Source: a bacterium (GTDB taxonomy: Bacteria; Armatimonadota; Zipacnadia; Zipacnadales; UBA11051). From it: a stretch of 64,000 bases of DNA. Where the stretch lies: positions 1 through 64,000 of the forward strand of contig JAUVVY010000016.1 in NCBI GenBank assembly GCA_030604405.1. Direction: 5' to 3'. The position numbers and the translations under genes were made by a program. The first letter of the stretch is position 1, and every line of letters begins with the position of its first letter. The notes under the pieces were generated by a model. It was not told the origin of the DNA. It ran no database searches and worked only from the letters and a program-made list of their open reading frames with translations. Shown here piece after piece: positions 26,103-34,888 of the stretch.

Positions 26103-26303
26103 CGTCGCTCACCTCGATTTCATTCGGACGCAAAGAAAAGTCACCAGCCACAAGACGCGGTAGTGACGATAATTAGAGGCACTGTTGGACCCATCAAACC
26201 GTCCGCCAGTGCCCCTGCTTTTGCAGCATTTTACAGCTATTTCAGCCGACTTCTCAAGTGTCTGAGCCGACAGCCGCTATTTCCGCGGCACACGGCCAGC
26301 AGT

Positions 26304-27428
26304 CTATCCTTGCGGCGGTTTGACGATCTTCGGCGTGATGATCAAGGTCGGATTGGCCGACAGCTTCTCACGGTATAAGCGGTCAAAGCCCTTCAGGGAC
26401 TGGTTGAGCACATAATTGTCGCGGTGCAAGCCGGTGATGACAATGCTCTCGCCCTCGCGTATCTCAATGGCGGTCTTGGCCGACTGGTATCTGGTTATCG
26501 GCACCGCGCGGCACTCCTCCGGGCAGCACAGTTCTCCGGCCCATTCGGTCAGCCGCGGCCGCATCACCATTGCTATCGAGTCGTCCTGCCCAATTGTCGG
26601 CTGCACCCACAGCTCGATGCCCAGAAAAATGGCCTTGTGGCACCAAGCCGGAGGGTAGCGGGCCAGGCAAGGACCGACCCCGACGCACGCGGCCCCAGTA
26701 AACTGGTAGCATTGATAAGTGGCGCGGATGGGCACAACCTCGCCCAGCGCCACAATTGCCTGTGTATCGTTGACCACCGTGACCTCGCTGCCGAGGACGT
26801 GCAGCTTTGGACTTCTGCTTTCCAGGTACTTCAGCGCCACATTCTCCGGATCGATGCTGTAGCGACACGTCGGCACTTCTGCGCTGCTCTTGCCCAGACT
26901 CTTGTCGGCTACCATCGGCTGCAGCGGCATCCACTCAAGTTCCCAGCCCGTCACCTCGGGGGCCGGCACGTCCACCTGCAGCACCTCCAAGTACACCGCC
27001 AGCCGCGGTACGTCATGAGCCTTCAGGGCAACATCTGCCTCGCCAAGCGCCTTGGCTGTGCCCGTCAGCATGATCATGTTTGCGCAGAGGTCAGGACTGG
27101 GCCGCGCCGCCAGCGCGGCGGCTGGAGCTGTTGAGAGCGGAGATTGCTCCCGCGTATATGTCCAGGCGCACACCCCCTCGACCCGTCGCCGGTCGGTGTC
27201 AGGCAAGCCGTCAACGGCTTCACGGACCAGGTTGGCGGCAAAATGCGGGAAGAAGTGGCGAACCTCCATCTCGGGACGCGTCTGACCCCACAGCAGAGAA
27301 ACCAGATAGCCGGCGTCCGAATGCTGCGGCGTATAGCATTCCACGTCGTACACCGGGGCCTCCGCGGCCTGCGCCATCACCACGGCGCAAAACACTAGGG
27401 CCACCGCAACTACCACTACACTTTTCAT
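26304..27428 (-). CDS. Secretin-domain secreted protein (paralogue 1)
   Basis: A 374-residue protein with a signal peptide (MKSVVVVAVALVFCAVVMAQ). The C-terminal half is a secretin-type beta domain: VNDTQAIVALGEVVPI, FLGIELWVQPTIGQDDSIAM, AKTAIEIREGESIVITGL and NPTLIITPKIV. A short N-domain precedes it. Compared with GspD or PilQ it lacks the multiple N-domains, and the VPLLGDIP-type segment before the last strands is not recognisable. Paired cysteines near 320 (ELCCPEECRAV) are specific to this copy. It has its own promoter (27458-27486). Whether it forms a pore is unknown; no pilus or type II genes are nearby. Confidence 0.78.
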   Translation of the reverse strand: MKSVVVVAVALVFCAVVMAQAAEAPVYDVECYTPQHSDAGYLVSLLWGQTRPEMEVRHFFPHFAANLVREAVDGLPDTDRRRVEGVCAWTYTREQSPLSTAPAAALAARPSPDLCANMIMLTGTAKALGEADVALKAHDVPRLAVYLEVLQVDVPAPEVTGWELEWMPLQPMVADKSLGKSSAEVPTCRYSIDPENVALKYLESRSPKLHVLGSEVTVVNDTQAIVALGEVVPIRATYQCYQFTGAACVGVGPCLARYPPAWCHKAIFLGIELWVQPTIGQDDSIAMVMRPRLTEWAGELCCPEECRAVPITRYQSAKTAIEIREGESIVITGLHRDNYVLNQSLKGFDRLYREKLSANPTLIITPKIVKPPQG

Positions 27429-27457
27429 AGCACTCCTCCTGTTTGCACAGTCGGCTT

Positions 27458-27486
27458 ATGTTACTACACAGAAGGTGCGATTTCAA
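27458..27486 (-). promoter_or_regulatory. Promoter of secretin-like paralogue 1
   Basis: On the minus strand TTGAAA (27486-27481) and TAACAT (27463-27458) are 17 nt apart, followed by GGAGGAG and the start codon about 30 nt later. Confidence 0.6.
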
Positions 27487-27561
27487 CTGTAAATGCCAGG
27501 TATTGCTATATTCACAGCAGGCGGGAGAGCTGCGACGCCAAACCAACAGTGTGGCAGCACA

Positions 27562-28662
27562 CTAGCGTGCGGCTTGGTGCCTGATTATCTTCGGGGTTAC
27601 AACCAGGACGGGGTGAGATGTCATCCGGCGGGAGTGGCGGCTGAACATGCCGCCGAATTTCTCGTTAATCTGGTCAGTGTCGCGCAAGAGGCCGCCGATG
27701 ATCATGCTTTCGCCATCGGCCACCGTCACGGTTGTCCTGGCGGTCTGGTGGCGGGTTATCGGGATCGGTGAGGAGAACGGAATCGCCACCTCGCCGACCC
27801 ACTCGGCAAGCTCAGGCTCAAGCTGCATGGTAACCGTGTCATCGGCATTGATGCGCGGCAGCACCCAGAGCTGTATGCCCATGAATATCTCGTTTATCTC
27901 CTGGCTGGTGGCCGCCCGGTTGCCAAAGGCATCATATTCGATGACCGTGGTGAAAAACGGCATGGTCTCGCCGAAGACTACGATCGCCGGGCTGTTGTTG
28001 AAGGTGGTGACATTGGCGCCCTGCACGTGCCTGCCCCGCGAACTGGTGTCAATCGCGCTCAGGGCCACAGAGGTATCCTCACAGGCAAGCCGCACCTGCA
28101 CCCCACCGGCAGCCTGATCGGCGCCACCGGAGGCCCGCAGATCGCCACGGGTCCAGAACCAGGTCAGCCCCCAGCCCTCGACCTCCTGTTCGGGCAAGTC
28201 CACCGACCGCACATCAACATTGACCATATCCGCCGGCCGGTCGAGCATGGAAATAAGCTCCTCAAGCTGGTCAATGGCCCTGCGCGTGCCCTTAACGACC
28301 ATGGCGTTCTGGCTGGCGATTACCAGCGGCCGGCCGTAAATGCCATCAGGCAGCATCCGGCTCAGACCGCCGCTCTTGGACGCATAGGTCCTCGCGCCCG
28401 ACCCCTGCACCCATCTGCCCTCATTGCGCGGCATCCTGTCGGCGGCGTCATAGATCAGGTCAGTGGCGAATTGCTGGAGGAAATCAGCGCCGTCGCTTGC
28501 CCGCTCTTGTGGCCCCCACAGCATCGTCACCAACTGCTCCGCATCCATAAAGCGGGGCACTATTCTTTTCACCGCGAAGCTGTCGGCAGAGGCCGGCACC
28601 AGACTTGCCAGCATCAGCCCGGCAGCAGCGATGGCGGCGGTCAATTTGGTCAGACGCGACAT
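27562..28662 (-). CDS. Secretin-domain secreted protein (paralogue 2)
   Basis: A 366-residue protein starting MSRLTKLTAAIAAAGLML at the ATG at 28662, 7 nt after GGGAG, with a signal peptide ending near SADS. An N1-like domain (NAMVVKGTRRAIDQLEELIS, about residue 165) leads into the secretin beta domain: NNSPAIVVFGETMPF, GIQLWVLPRINADDTVTMQL, TTVTVADGESMIIGGLLRD and HPVLVVTPKIIRH. The TVADGESMIIGGL strand is the closest of the three paralogues to classical secretins. It lies 67 nt downstream of paralogue 3, so these two probably share a transcript. Confidence 0.8.
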   Translation of the reverse strand: MSRLTKLTAAIAAAGLMLASLVPASADSFAVKRIVPRFMDAEQLVTMLWGPQERASDGADFLQQFATDLIYDAADRMPRNEGRWVQGSGARTYASKSGGLSRMLPDGIYGRPLVIASQNAMVVKGTRRAIDQLEELISMLDRPADMVNVDVRSVDLPEQEVEGWGLTWFWTRGDLRASGGADQAAGGVQVRLACEDTSVALSAIDTSSRGRHVQGANVTTFNNSPAIVVFGETMPFFTTVIEYDAFGNRAATSQEINEIFMGIQLWVLPRINADDTVTMQLEPELAEWVGEVAIPFSSPIPITRHQTARTTVTVADGESMIIGGLLRDTDQINEKFGGMFSRHSRRMTSHPVLVVTPKIIRHQAAR

Positions 28663-28729
28663 GGGCAGGCTCCCGGAGAGGTCACAACGTTTTTGCCACT
28701 CTATTAGACATAGCGCCGCCACCTTATGT

Positions 28730-29821
28730 TCATGCTGGCCTGATCGGGGCCAGGCCGGGTCTTGTGTGCGGGATCAATCTGGGGGTTATCACCACCACTG
28801 ATTCGCAGGACAGCCGGTCGAGGACGCGGTTGGCCAGCGCGCCGAAATCCAAGCTCAGGCCGTTAATGCTGCCGCCGCCAACGACGATGATGATGCTCTG
28901 GTTCTCTGGGGTGGTGGCCACCATTTGGGAGCTGTAGTATGGCTCCAGGGGGATTTCCGCTGGTCCCGGCGGGGGCACCTCGCCGGCCCACTGCCCCAGG
29001 CTCGCGCGCACCTCCACGGTTACGCTGCCATCAGCGTTCATGCGCGGCACGAGCGAAAGCGCCACGCCTGAGAAGACGGCATTGATCGCGCCCTCTTGCC
29101 CGCCCGGGTAGTCAAAGACGTCGTTGATCGCTGTAGTAGCAAAATACGGCATGGCTTCACCCAGCGCGACGATGGATGGCGAATTGTTCGCGGCAATGAG
29201 TTCCGCCCCCTTGACGTCGGCCGCGCATGAGCAGAGCTCGATGAGCCTCACAGCGGCGGCGGACTCCAGCCGACTTACGCGCACCTCTTCCTTCTGGCCT
29301 ACTAGATCCGTCCAATCAACGCGCCAGCCGTCAATCTCTTCCGCGGGCAGCGACACGGACCGCACCTCAATATTCACCACAGACGTTGGCACATCGAGCA
29401 TGGCAATCATTTCTGCGAACTTGTCTATACCCCCCTGCGCACCCTCGACGACAATCGCGTTCTCGGAGGGCACTACCTTGACCAGGCCCTCAATGTCGCC
29501 GGGAAGAAATGCGTTCAGGGTCGCACTGGATGCTGACGAGGGATACCTTCTTGTGGCTGTGCCCGGCACCCAGAGGCCCTCCGTCTGCGGCATGCGCTCA
29601 ACCGCGTCTCTCACAAGGTCTGTGGCAAACTGCTTCAGAAAACTCTCAGGCGTCTCCTCGGCGGGCTCTTCGTCGCCTGGCCAAAAGGCTGTGGCCAACT
29701 CCCGGGCGTCTCTGAACTTCAAGACGATGTGCGCCTCCGCGGCCCCGGCCGGGACCTTCCCGCTGACAAGCAGTATTACGGCCAGTACCAAAATGCCCAT
29801 TATGAATTTATGATGTGTCAT
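28730..29821 (-). CDS. Secretin-domain secreted protein (paralogue 3, degenerate gate region)
   Basis: A 363-residue protein starting MTHHKFIMGILVLAVILLVS at 29821, with AAGGAGG 5 nt upstream. It has a signal peptide, an N1-like segment (NAIVVEGAQGGIDKFAEMIA) and a secretin beta domain (NNSPSIVALGEAMPYF, GVALSLVPRMNADGSVTVEV, SVVVITPRLIPH). The usual GGL strand reads SIIIVVGGGSINGL, so this copy is the most diverged in the gate region. It is the first gene of the likely two-gene unit with paralogue 2. Confidence 0.78.
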   Translation of the reverse strand: MTHHKFIMGILVLAVILLVSGKVPAGAAEAHIVLKFRDARELATAFWPGDEEPAEETPESFLKQFATDLVRDAVERMPQTEGLWVPGTATRRYPSSASSATLNAFLPGDIEGLVKVVPSENAIVVEGAQGGIDKFAEMIAMLDVPTSVVNIEVRSVSLPAEEIDGWRVDWTDLVGQKEEVRVSRLESAAAVRLIELCSCAADVKGAELIAANNSPSIVALGEAMPYFATTAINDVFDYPGGQEGAINAVFSGVALSLVPRMNADGSVTVEVRASLGQWAGEVPPPGPAEIPLEPYYSSQMVATTPENQSIIIVVGGGSINGLSLDFGALANRVLDRLSCESVVVITPRLIPHTRPGLAPIRPA

Positions 29822-29894
29822 GACAGCCTCCTTGTATTGCGTATTATTGTGCACATTGCACTGTCTAACTATTCGCCGCTTTGAGTTCGTTATC

Positions 29895-29919
29895 CTGCCG
29901 TGCCGAAGGAGCACGGCAG
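29895..29919. other. Hairpin in the divergent region before the 29978 gene
   Basis: CTGCCGTGC and GCACGGCAG form a perfect 9-bp stem with a 7-nt loop that contains AGGA. It lies about 60 nt upstream of the sugar isomerase start. There is no T-run. A second small inverted repeat, GTGCA-N3-TGCAC, is at 29849-29861, nearer the paralogue 3 start. The roles are unknown. Confidence 0.4.
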
Positions 29920-29977
29920 CGCTTTGTGGAATATGTATTTGGAAAGTATTTGTCTGAGCTTTTGAAGGAGACTGCTA

Positions 29978-31303
29978 ATGGCCCCGCGCATCGGTCTTAT
30001 CATCATCGGACACGCGGATTACCAGAATGACATCGGAGAACACTTTGCCAGACAGGCAGTAGAGGCGCTGCAGGCACGGGGAATTGAGGTCGTCTTTGAC
30101 TCCGTCTCCCATACCGGCGCTGTCGAAGCCGGCAAGGCCGCCCGCGAGCTCATCAAGCAGGACCTCGACGGCATTATTGCCTTCCTGGGCACCTGGATCG
30201 AGTGCTCCACGGCCCTGGCAGCCATCAGGGAATTCGAGCACCTGCCCTTCGCCATCTGGGGCTTCAACATGTTCGAGTGGGAGGGCATGCGCAATTCCAC
30301 GGGTTCGTTCGTGGCCGTATGCGTGCTCAAGGGCGCGCTCGACCGCATGGAGTATAGCCAGAAGAATCTCATCGGACTGCCCGGGGAGACCGACACTATT
30401 GACAGCGCGGCCGCCTTCTGCCATGCCGCACAGGCGGTGCAGGGTCTCAAGCGCACGCGCCTGGGGCTGGTCGGTTATGCGGCGATGGCGATGTATCCGG
30501 GCACCTTCGACCATGTGCTGTTGCGCAAGCACATCGGCCCCGAAGTCGTACACTTCGATAGCTACACTGTTATCGAGCGCGCCAGAGAAATCAGCGAGGC
30601 TGAAACTGACGCCGCCGTCGCCGACATCGTCGGACAGGCCGAGGTTCAGGCGACCGATGACCGGCTGCGCAAGTCCGTCAATGTCGGGCTGGCGCTGATG
30701 CAGCTTTGCGAGGAGCATCACCTGAATGCTCTCAACGTGAAATGCCAGTACGAGTTTTCGCAGCAGTACTGCATGACCGCCTGCCTGCCGATCTCGATGA
30801 CCGCCGACGCCGGCATCATCTCGGCGTGCGAGGGCGATGTCATCATCACCACAACGATGGCGATACTGCACTTCCTATCCGACCAGGTCATCTACTACGG
30901 CGACATCCTCGACCTGCGAGGCGATCAGATGCTGCTTTCCTCGTGCGGTTTTGCGCCGTTGAGTCTCGCCAACGAAGGCGACGACATCGTCATTCAGGAA
31001 TTCGGGCACAGGGGCTTCGATGGCCTGATCTGCTCGTTCACGCTCAAGCGGGGGCCGCTTACTTTCGCGCGCCTGGTCGAGGGCAGCCACGGCGACTACC
31101 GGCTCAATTATGGCACGGGCACCGGTGTGGATACCGAGCTGCGGCAAGGGCGCTTCCCGGGCCTGGAGGTCAAGCTCGACGGCTCGCCCGAAAAGCTCAT
31201 CGAGACGATGGCCTCTCAGCATTTTGCCATCTGCTATGGTGATGTGACCGAGAGCCTGGAGGACCTCTGCCGCTTCCTGGGCATCGAAGCCGTGCGAATA
31301 TAG
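29978..31303 (+). CDS. L-fucose/L-arabinose isomerase-family protein
   Basis: A 441-residue cytoplasmic protein. APRIGLIIIGHADY opens the first domain, followed by GIIAFLGTWIECSTALAAI, LGLVGYAAMAMYPGTFDHV and the LNALNVKCQYEFSQQYCMTA segment that corresponds to the conserved active-site strand of the sugar-isomerase fold. DAGIISACEGDVIITTTM continues the third domain. It converts an aldose to a ketose in the family; the sugar here is unknown. ATG 29978 follows AAGGAG by 7 nt. With the downstream FGGY kinase it could form an isomerase-kinase pathway. Confidence 0.75.
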   Translation: MAPRIGLIIIGHADYQNDIGEHFARQAVEALQARGIEVVFDSVSHTGAVEAGKAARELIKQDLDGIIAFLGTWIECSTALAAIREFEHLPFAIWGFNMFEWEGMRNSTGSFVAVCVLKGALDRMEYSQKNLIGLPGETDTIDSAAAFCHAAQAVQGLKRTRLGLVGYAAMAMYPGTFDHVLLRKHIGPEVVHFDSYTVIERAREISEAETDAAVADIVGQAEVQATDDRLRKSVNVGLALMQLCEEHHLNALNVKCQYEFSQQYCMTACLPISMTADAGIISACEGDVIITTTMAILHFLSDQVIYYGDILDLRGDQMLLSSCGFAPLSLANEGDDIVIQEFGHRGFDGLICSFTLKRGPLTFARLVEGSHGDYRLNYGTGTGVDTELRQGRFPGLEVKLDGSPEKLIETMASQHFAICYGDVTESLEDLCRFLGIEAVRI

Positions 31304-31321
31304 CGCAGCTCAACCTTCATC

Positions 31322-31351
31322 TGGGGGACTGTCCCTTCAGGGACTGTCCCC
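31322..31351. repeat. REP-like palindrome (GGGGACTGTCCC type)
   Basis: GGGGACTGTCCC, a short spacer and GGGACTGTCCCC form an inverted pair 20 nt after the isomerase gene. The same GGGGACAGTC / GACTGTCCCC core occurs in the 87-nt elements at 62569 and 63489. Confidence 0.6.
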
Positions 31352-31560
31352 GCCGGTTGAGTTGCAGGTCGATGGTGTGGCGTCGTTAGTCGTAATGGAG
31401 GGGCCTGTCGCAGGCGGCTTCGCTGTTTGAAGCCGACAAGCCTGGCCCAGCCGTTGTCGTTGGCCGTTTGGGTGCGCAGACCTCGCCAGGATAGCGTTCT
31501 GCGCGGGCCGGGCTCCCTGCGGAATCTTCGATTCCGCCGCTCGACACGGCCCCTCCGAGA
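31352..31560 (-). repeat. Dispersed palindromic element, copy 1
   Basis: Conserved blocks shared, in opposite orientation, with 50157-50380: GTCGTTAGTCGTAATGG at 31382, CAGCCGTTGTCGTTGGCCG at 31448, GACCTCGCCAGGATAGCG at 31479, and GCTCGACACGGCCC near 31538. Two hairpins interrupt these blocks: CGGCTTC/GAAGCCG (31415-31435) and GCGGAATC/GATTCCGC (31519-31537). The stem sequences differ from those of copies 2 and 3. Downstream, 31575-31650 carries a further inverted segment around CCTGAGCTTGTCGAAGG, a motif common in bacterial intergenic repeats. No protein gene is supported in 31304-31674. Confidence 0.8.
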
Positions 31561-31674
31561 GGCAACGTCTAAAGCTTTGAGCGCGTGGGTCGGGCTTCCC
31601 GCAGGCCCTGAGCTTGTCGAAGGGCAGCCCGAGTCGCCGTGGCCATAAGAATAATGCCCTGCAGGAGAACAAAC

Positions 31675-32463
31675 ATGCCTCTTTTCGGAGAACTTACGAG
31701 TCCTGAAATTGCACAATTCATGGAGAGAAATGCTCTGGTGCTGCTGCCGATCGGCCAGACCGAGGAGCATGGCAACCACCTGCCGCTCAACGCCGACACC
31801 GTTATCGCACAAAGCATTACCCGCGCGGCGGCTGAGCAACTCGAAGACGAGCTGCCGGTGCTGGTGATGGACGCGATATGGGCCGGCTATTCGGGCGTCG
31901 AGGTCGCAAAATGGCCCGGCACTATCCGCGTGCGCACCCGCGTGATGGCCGATTACTTCTTCGACATTATTCACAGCCTCACGGAGATGGGTTTTCGCAA
32001 GATCGCCACCGTAAACGGGCATGGGCATCACCCGGCGATACTGGAGCTGGTCGCGCGTGAGATCGCCGATGCCACCGGTGTGTATATTGCCTGCGTCGAG
32101 GCGGCGAAGATGGCCGCGCCGGCGGTGATCGAAGGCCGCAAGTCGGAGCCGGGCGGCTGCATCCACGGCGGCGAGTTTGAGACCTCGCTGCTGCTTTATC
32201 TTGGCGCGCGCGTGCAAATGGACAAAGCTCACAGCGACGATGTCTTCACCTATCATTCGTCCAACTTCCCCGGCGACGGCTTTGCCGGCTCCAAGGCCGC
32301 CTTCTGGTCAACCTGGGGAATTCAGCGCAGCGAGACCGGCATCTACGGCGACCCGACCGTGGCCAGCGCCGAGTTCGGCGAGAAGATTTTCACGACGGCA
32401 GTGGCTAACCTGTGCGATTTTCTGAGGGAGTTTCATAGCACTGAGGCGACGTGCTGGGATTGA
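31675..32463 (+). CDS. Creatininase-family amidohydrolase
   Basis: A 262-residue metal-dependent hydrolase. LLPIGQTEEHGNHLPLNADT (about residues 22-41) carries the metal-binding Glu, His and Asp, VNGHGHHPAIL is the second motif and HGGEFETSLLLYL near residue 161 provides the last ligand. The family cleaves small cyclic or linear amides such as creatinine, formamides or mycofactocin-type peptides; the substrate here is not predictable. I chose ATG 31675, 7 nt after GGAG, instead of an upstream in-frame start inside the repeat. Confidence 0.85.
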   Translation: MPLFGELTSPEIAQFMERNALVLLPIGQTEEHGNHLPLNADTVIAQSITRAAAEQLEDELPVLVMDAIWAGYSGVEVAKWPGTIRVRTRVMADYFFDIIHSLTEMGFRKIATVNGHGHHPAILELVAREIADATGVYIACVEAAKMAAPAVIEGRKSEPGGCIHGGEFETSLLLYLGARVQMDKAHSDDVFTYHSSNFPGDGFAGSKAAFWSTWGIQRSETGIYGDPTVASAEFGEKIFTTAVANLCDFLREFHSTEATCWD

Positions 32464-32509
32464 ATGCCGTCAGCTTCCGGGCTGGCTGGCACGGAGGAGA
32501 CCGAACGCG

Positions 32510-34717
32510 ATGAAAACAAGGCAAGGCAATATCAGCGTAGGGCCGCGCGCAATTCCGTGGGCAGTGGTTTTGATCCTTGCAGTGGGGATGGCAGCCCAAG
32601 CGCAGGAACCGGTAGCCAGGTTCGATTTCGGCACTGCGGACTCCCCGGTGCAGGCCGGCTTCTCGCAGGTGACGGCGACAACCGAGTACGCCACCGAGCA
32701 GGGATACGGTTGGGAGACCACCGACGGGCTCAGGGACAGCGACAAGGTCTCAGGCGATGACCTTCAGCGCGATTTCATCTACCGCTATGCCTCTAGCGGA
32801 GACCTCAAGCATGACTTCTTACTCGACCTGCAGCCAGGCAAGTACGCGCTGGCCTTTCTCGCCGGTGACATGCAGTACAATCGCACCGGCTTGCCCTTCG
32901 ATATACTCCTCAACGGTCAGCCAGTCATTGAAAACTGGCGCAACCGTGGGTGGGAGTTCAAAGTGGCGCCAGCAGAGGTGAAGGACGAGGCCTTGAGGAT
33001 CACCTTTCGATCTTCTCAGTCTCCTGACCAGCGCTATTCGTGGTGGTTCTGCAACGCGCTAATAGTTTTCGCCAATTGCACCCCCGAGGACGCCGCAAGC
33101 CAGATGCAGGCGCTGTTCGACCAGATGCGAGCAGAACGTTACGCAGAGTATGAGGAGGTAATCCCCGAACCGGCGCCCGATGAGGGCTCCATCACCGACG
33201 AGGATCGAGCCAGGGGATACGTGGCCTTCGCGCGTGACTATCTGCAGATCGTGTACCCACATACACGGCCGAGTGAGCGGGAGCGTTCAACGGAGCTCAC
33301 CTGCTGGGCCACACCGGGCGAGTACGAGCCGGTGAGCTTCGCAGTGGTGCCGCTGAAGAACCTCGGGCGGTGTAAGGTCGAGGTGACTGATCTCGCCCGC
33401 GGAGATGCCATTATTCCGGCAGATTCATGGGATGTTCGTCTGGCGGGCATTATCAAACAGCGGATCGGTCGAAACGAAAAGAAATACCGCCGCGGCCCAA
33501 AGATCCTCTACCCAGGTGCCCAGGCTAACATCCCCGAGGGCGACACGCGCTGGTGGTGGCTGACTGTTCGCGTGCCTGATGACCAGCCGGCCGGCCGTTA
33601 CGTCGGGGAAGTCGTGTTTACGCCACAAAACGCCCAGCCGTGGCGCTGCCCGGTCCGCATGCGGGTGCTGCCGTTCAAACTGGCGCACCCCGAGGGCGAG
33701 ATCTTCGGAATGTACTATGGCACCCACTATGCGTACTACCCGGAAAATCGCGCAAAGCACTTCCAGGACTTGCACAACCACCTCATCGACACCATCACCC
33801 TGTCCAACTACGCGCCGAGTGGCGGGTGGCCGGATGATGGTGAACTGAAGCTGGATTTCTCGGCAATGGATGAGTTCATCGCCGAGGCTCAAAGCTACGG
33901 GCTAACCGGTCCGATGCCGTGGGGCGGCGTGCGGCAGGTGCGCGGCCTCATTCCACAAGGGCTGTCGGATGAGGAGTGGAATCGCCGCTACCAGGAGATC
34001 ATCCGGGCGACAACGGACCATGGAAAAGAGAAGGACTGGCCGCCGCTGCTGTGCTACCCGGTGGATGAGCCGGCTCACAAGGGCGGTACTGAGCAGGCAT
34101 TGAAACTCTTGGGCCTCATCAGAAAGGTCCGCGGCGCCCTCACCTACTGCACACCCAACAGCATCGCGTCAGGAACCAAGCTCATTCACCTGATGGACTA
34201 CGCCTGCTGGCAGCATCTTTCAGCGAATGCCGACACACGCCAGATGACCCTTGATCACAGCAATGTCTTCTGGTACTACTCCAGCAACTATGGAGCTGCG
34301 ACCAGCGTGCCCAGGTTTCGCAGCGGCTTGCTTCGGTGGCGTCTGGGCGCAACTGGGATGTTCTACTGGCATTACAATGCATTCGTGGGCGACCCGTACG
34401 ATGACCTGGATGCAGGCCGCTCGGATATGTACGTGACTGCCCCGACACCTGACGGCCCGCTGCCGACGCTGGGTTGGGAGTGCGAGCGCGAGGGCATCGA
34501 GGACGTCTGGTACCTGCGAATGTTAGAGAGGCTCATCGGAGAGGCACCGGCAACCAAACGCGACAAGGTGATCGCGGCCCAAGCGACTCTGGACGAACTT
34601 CGTGCCAGCATCGTCCCCGACGGCCGCGAGAACCTCCGTATCCCTGACGGATACTCGGAAGCCACATTCCACCGCTTCCGACACCGCATTGCCGACCACA
34701 TAATGGCACTGCTCTAG
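32510..34717 (+). CDS. Secreted protein with carbohydrate-binding N-terminus and DUF4091 glycosidase-like domain
   Basis: A 735-residue protein with an N-terminal membrane/signal segment (residues 12-32, ending AAQAQ). Residues about 34-190 look like a malectin- or rhamnogalacturonan-lyase-type beta domain (RFDFGTADSPVQAGF, FAGD-like AFLAGDMQYNRTG). A beta-sandwich follows (about 250-390), then a TIM-barrel-like region with FGMYYGTHYAYYPEN, LLCYPVDEPAHKGG and GLLRWRLGATGMFYWHYNA, matching DUF4091 proteins. These are predicted glycoside hydrolases, with the Asp/Glu of PVDEPA as a plausible catalytic pair. The ATG at 32510 lies 46 nt after the creatininase gene. Confidence 0.78.
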   Translation: MKTRQGNISVGPRAIPWAVVLILAVGMAAQAQEPVARFDFGTADSPVQAGFSQVTATTEYATEQGYGWETTDGLRDSDKVSGDDLQRDFIYRYASSGDLKHDFLLDLQPGKYALAFLAGDMQYNRTGLPFDILLNGQPVIENWRNRGWEFKVAPAEVKDEALRITFRSSQSPDQRYSWWFCNALIVFANCTPEDAASQMQALFDQMRAERYAEYEEVIPEPAPDEGSITDEDRARGYVAFARDYLQIVYPHTRPSERERSTELTCWATPGEYEPVSFAVVPLKNLGRCKVEVTDLARGDAIIPADSWDVRLAGIIKQRIGRNEKKYRRGPKILYPGAQANIPEGDTRWWWLTVRVPDDQPAGRYVGEVVFTPQNAQPWRCPVRMRVLPFKLAHPEGEIFGMYYGTHYAYYPENRAKHFQDLHNHLIDTITLSNYAPSGGWPDDGELKLDFSAMDEFIAEAQSYGLTGPMPWGGVRQVRGLIPQGLSDEEWNRRYQEIIRATTDHGKEKDWPPLLCYPVDEPAHKGGTEQALKLLGLIRKVRGALTYCTPNSIASGTKLIHLMDYACWQHLSANADTRQMTLDHSNVFWYYSSNYGAATSVPRFRSGLLRWRLGATGMFYWHYNAFVGDPYDDLDAGRSDMYVTAPTPDGPLPTLGWECEREGIEDVWYLRMLERLIGEAPATKRDKVIAAQATLDELRASIVPDGRENLRIPDGYSEATFHRFRHRIADHIMALL

Positions 34718-34798
34718 CCGAATCTTCTACAACACTCAGGCGGCGTGTTGAGACTAAGATGTGTGGCCTGAGGCCGGACAAGAAGCCGCTGCGAGGTG

Positions 34799-34867
34799 GC
34801 CGTTGTCGCTCGGAGGGGCCGGCCGAGCAGCGAAAGCGCGGCTTTCGCTGAGAGCCCGGCCCGCGCA
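34799..34867 (-). repeat. Dispersed palindromic element, copy 3 (partial)
   Basis: On the minus strand, GCGCGGGCCGGGCTC, GCTCG and CGGCCCCTCCGAG match the corresponding blocks of copy 1. The hairpin between them is CAGCGAAAGC/GCTTTCGCTG with a 3-nt loop (34828-34850), unrelated in sequence to the hairpin of copy 1. The 5' half of the element is missing. It occupies the leader of the kinase gene at 34889. The remaining 34718-34798 shows nothing else. Confidence 0.75.
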
Positions 34868-34888
34868 AGAGAAGATGGGAGGCGGAAA

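Noticed and set aside
26160-26303. Terminator or riboswitch before nfnA
   Set aside because: GGCACTG/CAGTGCC (26177-26213) has a 22-nt loop and no T-run; no riboswitch core could be recognised.
31322-31351. Terminator of the isomerase gene
   Set aside because: The inverted repeat has no T-run, and its core also recurs in the 87-nt elements, so it is treated as a repeat.
31334-31672. Protein genes inside the palindromic element at 31352
   Set aside because: Open frames exist only because of the high GC content; the same sequence is shared with other noncoding repeat copies in both orientations.
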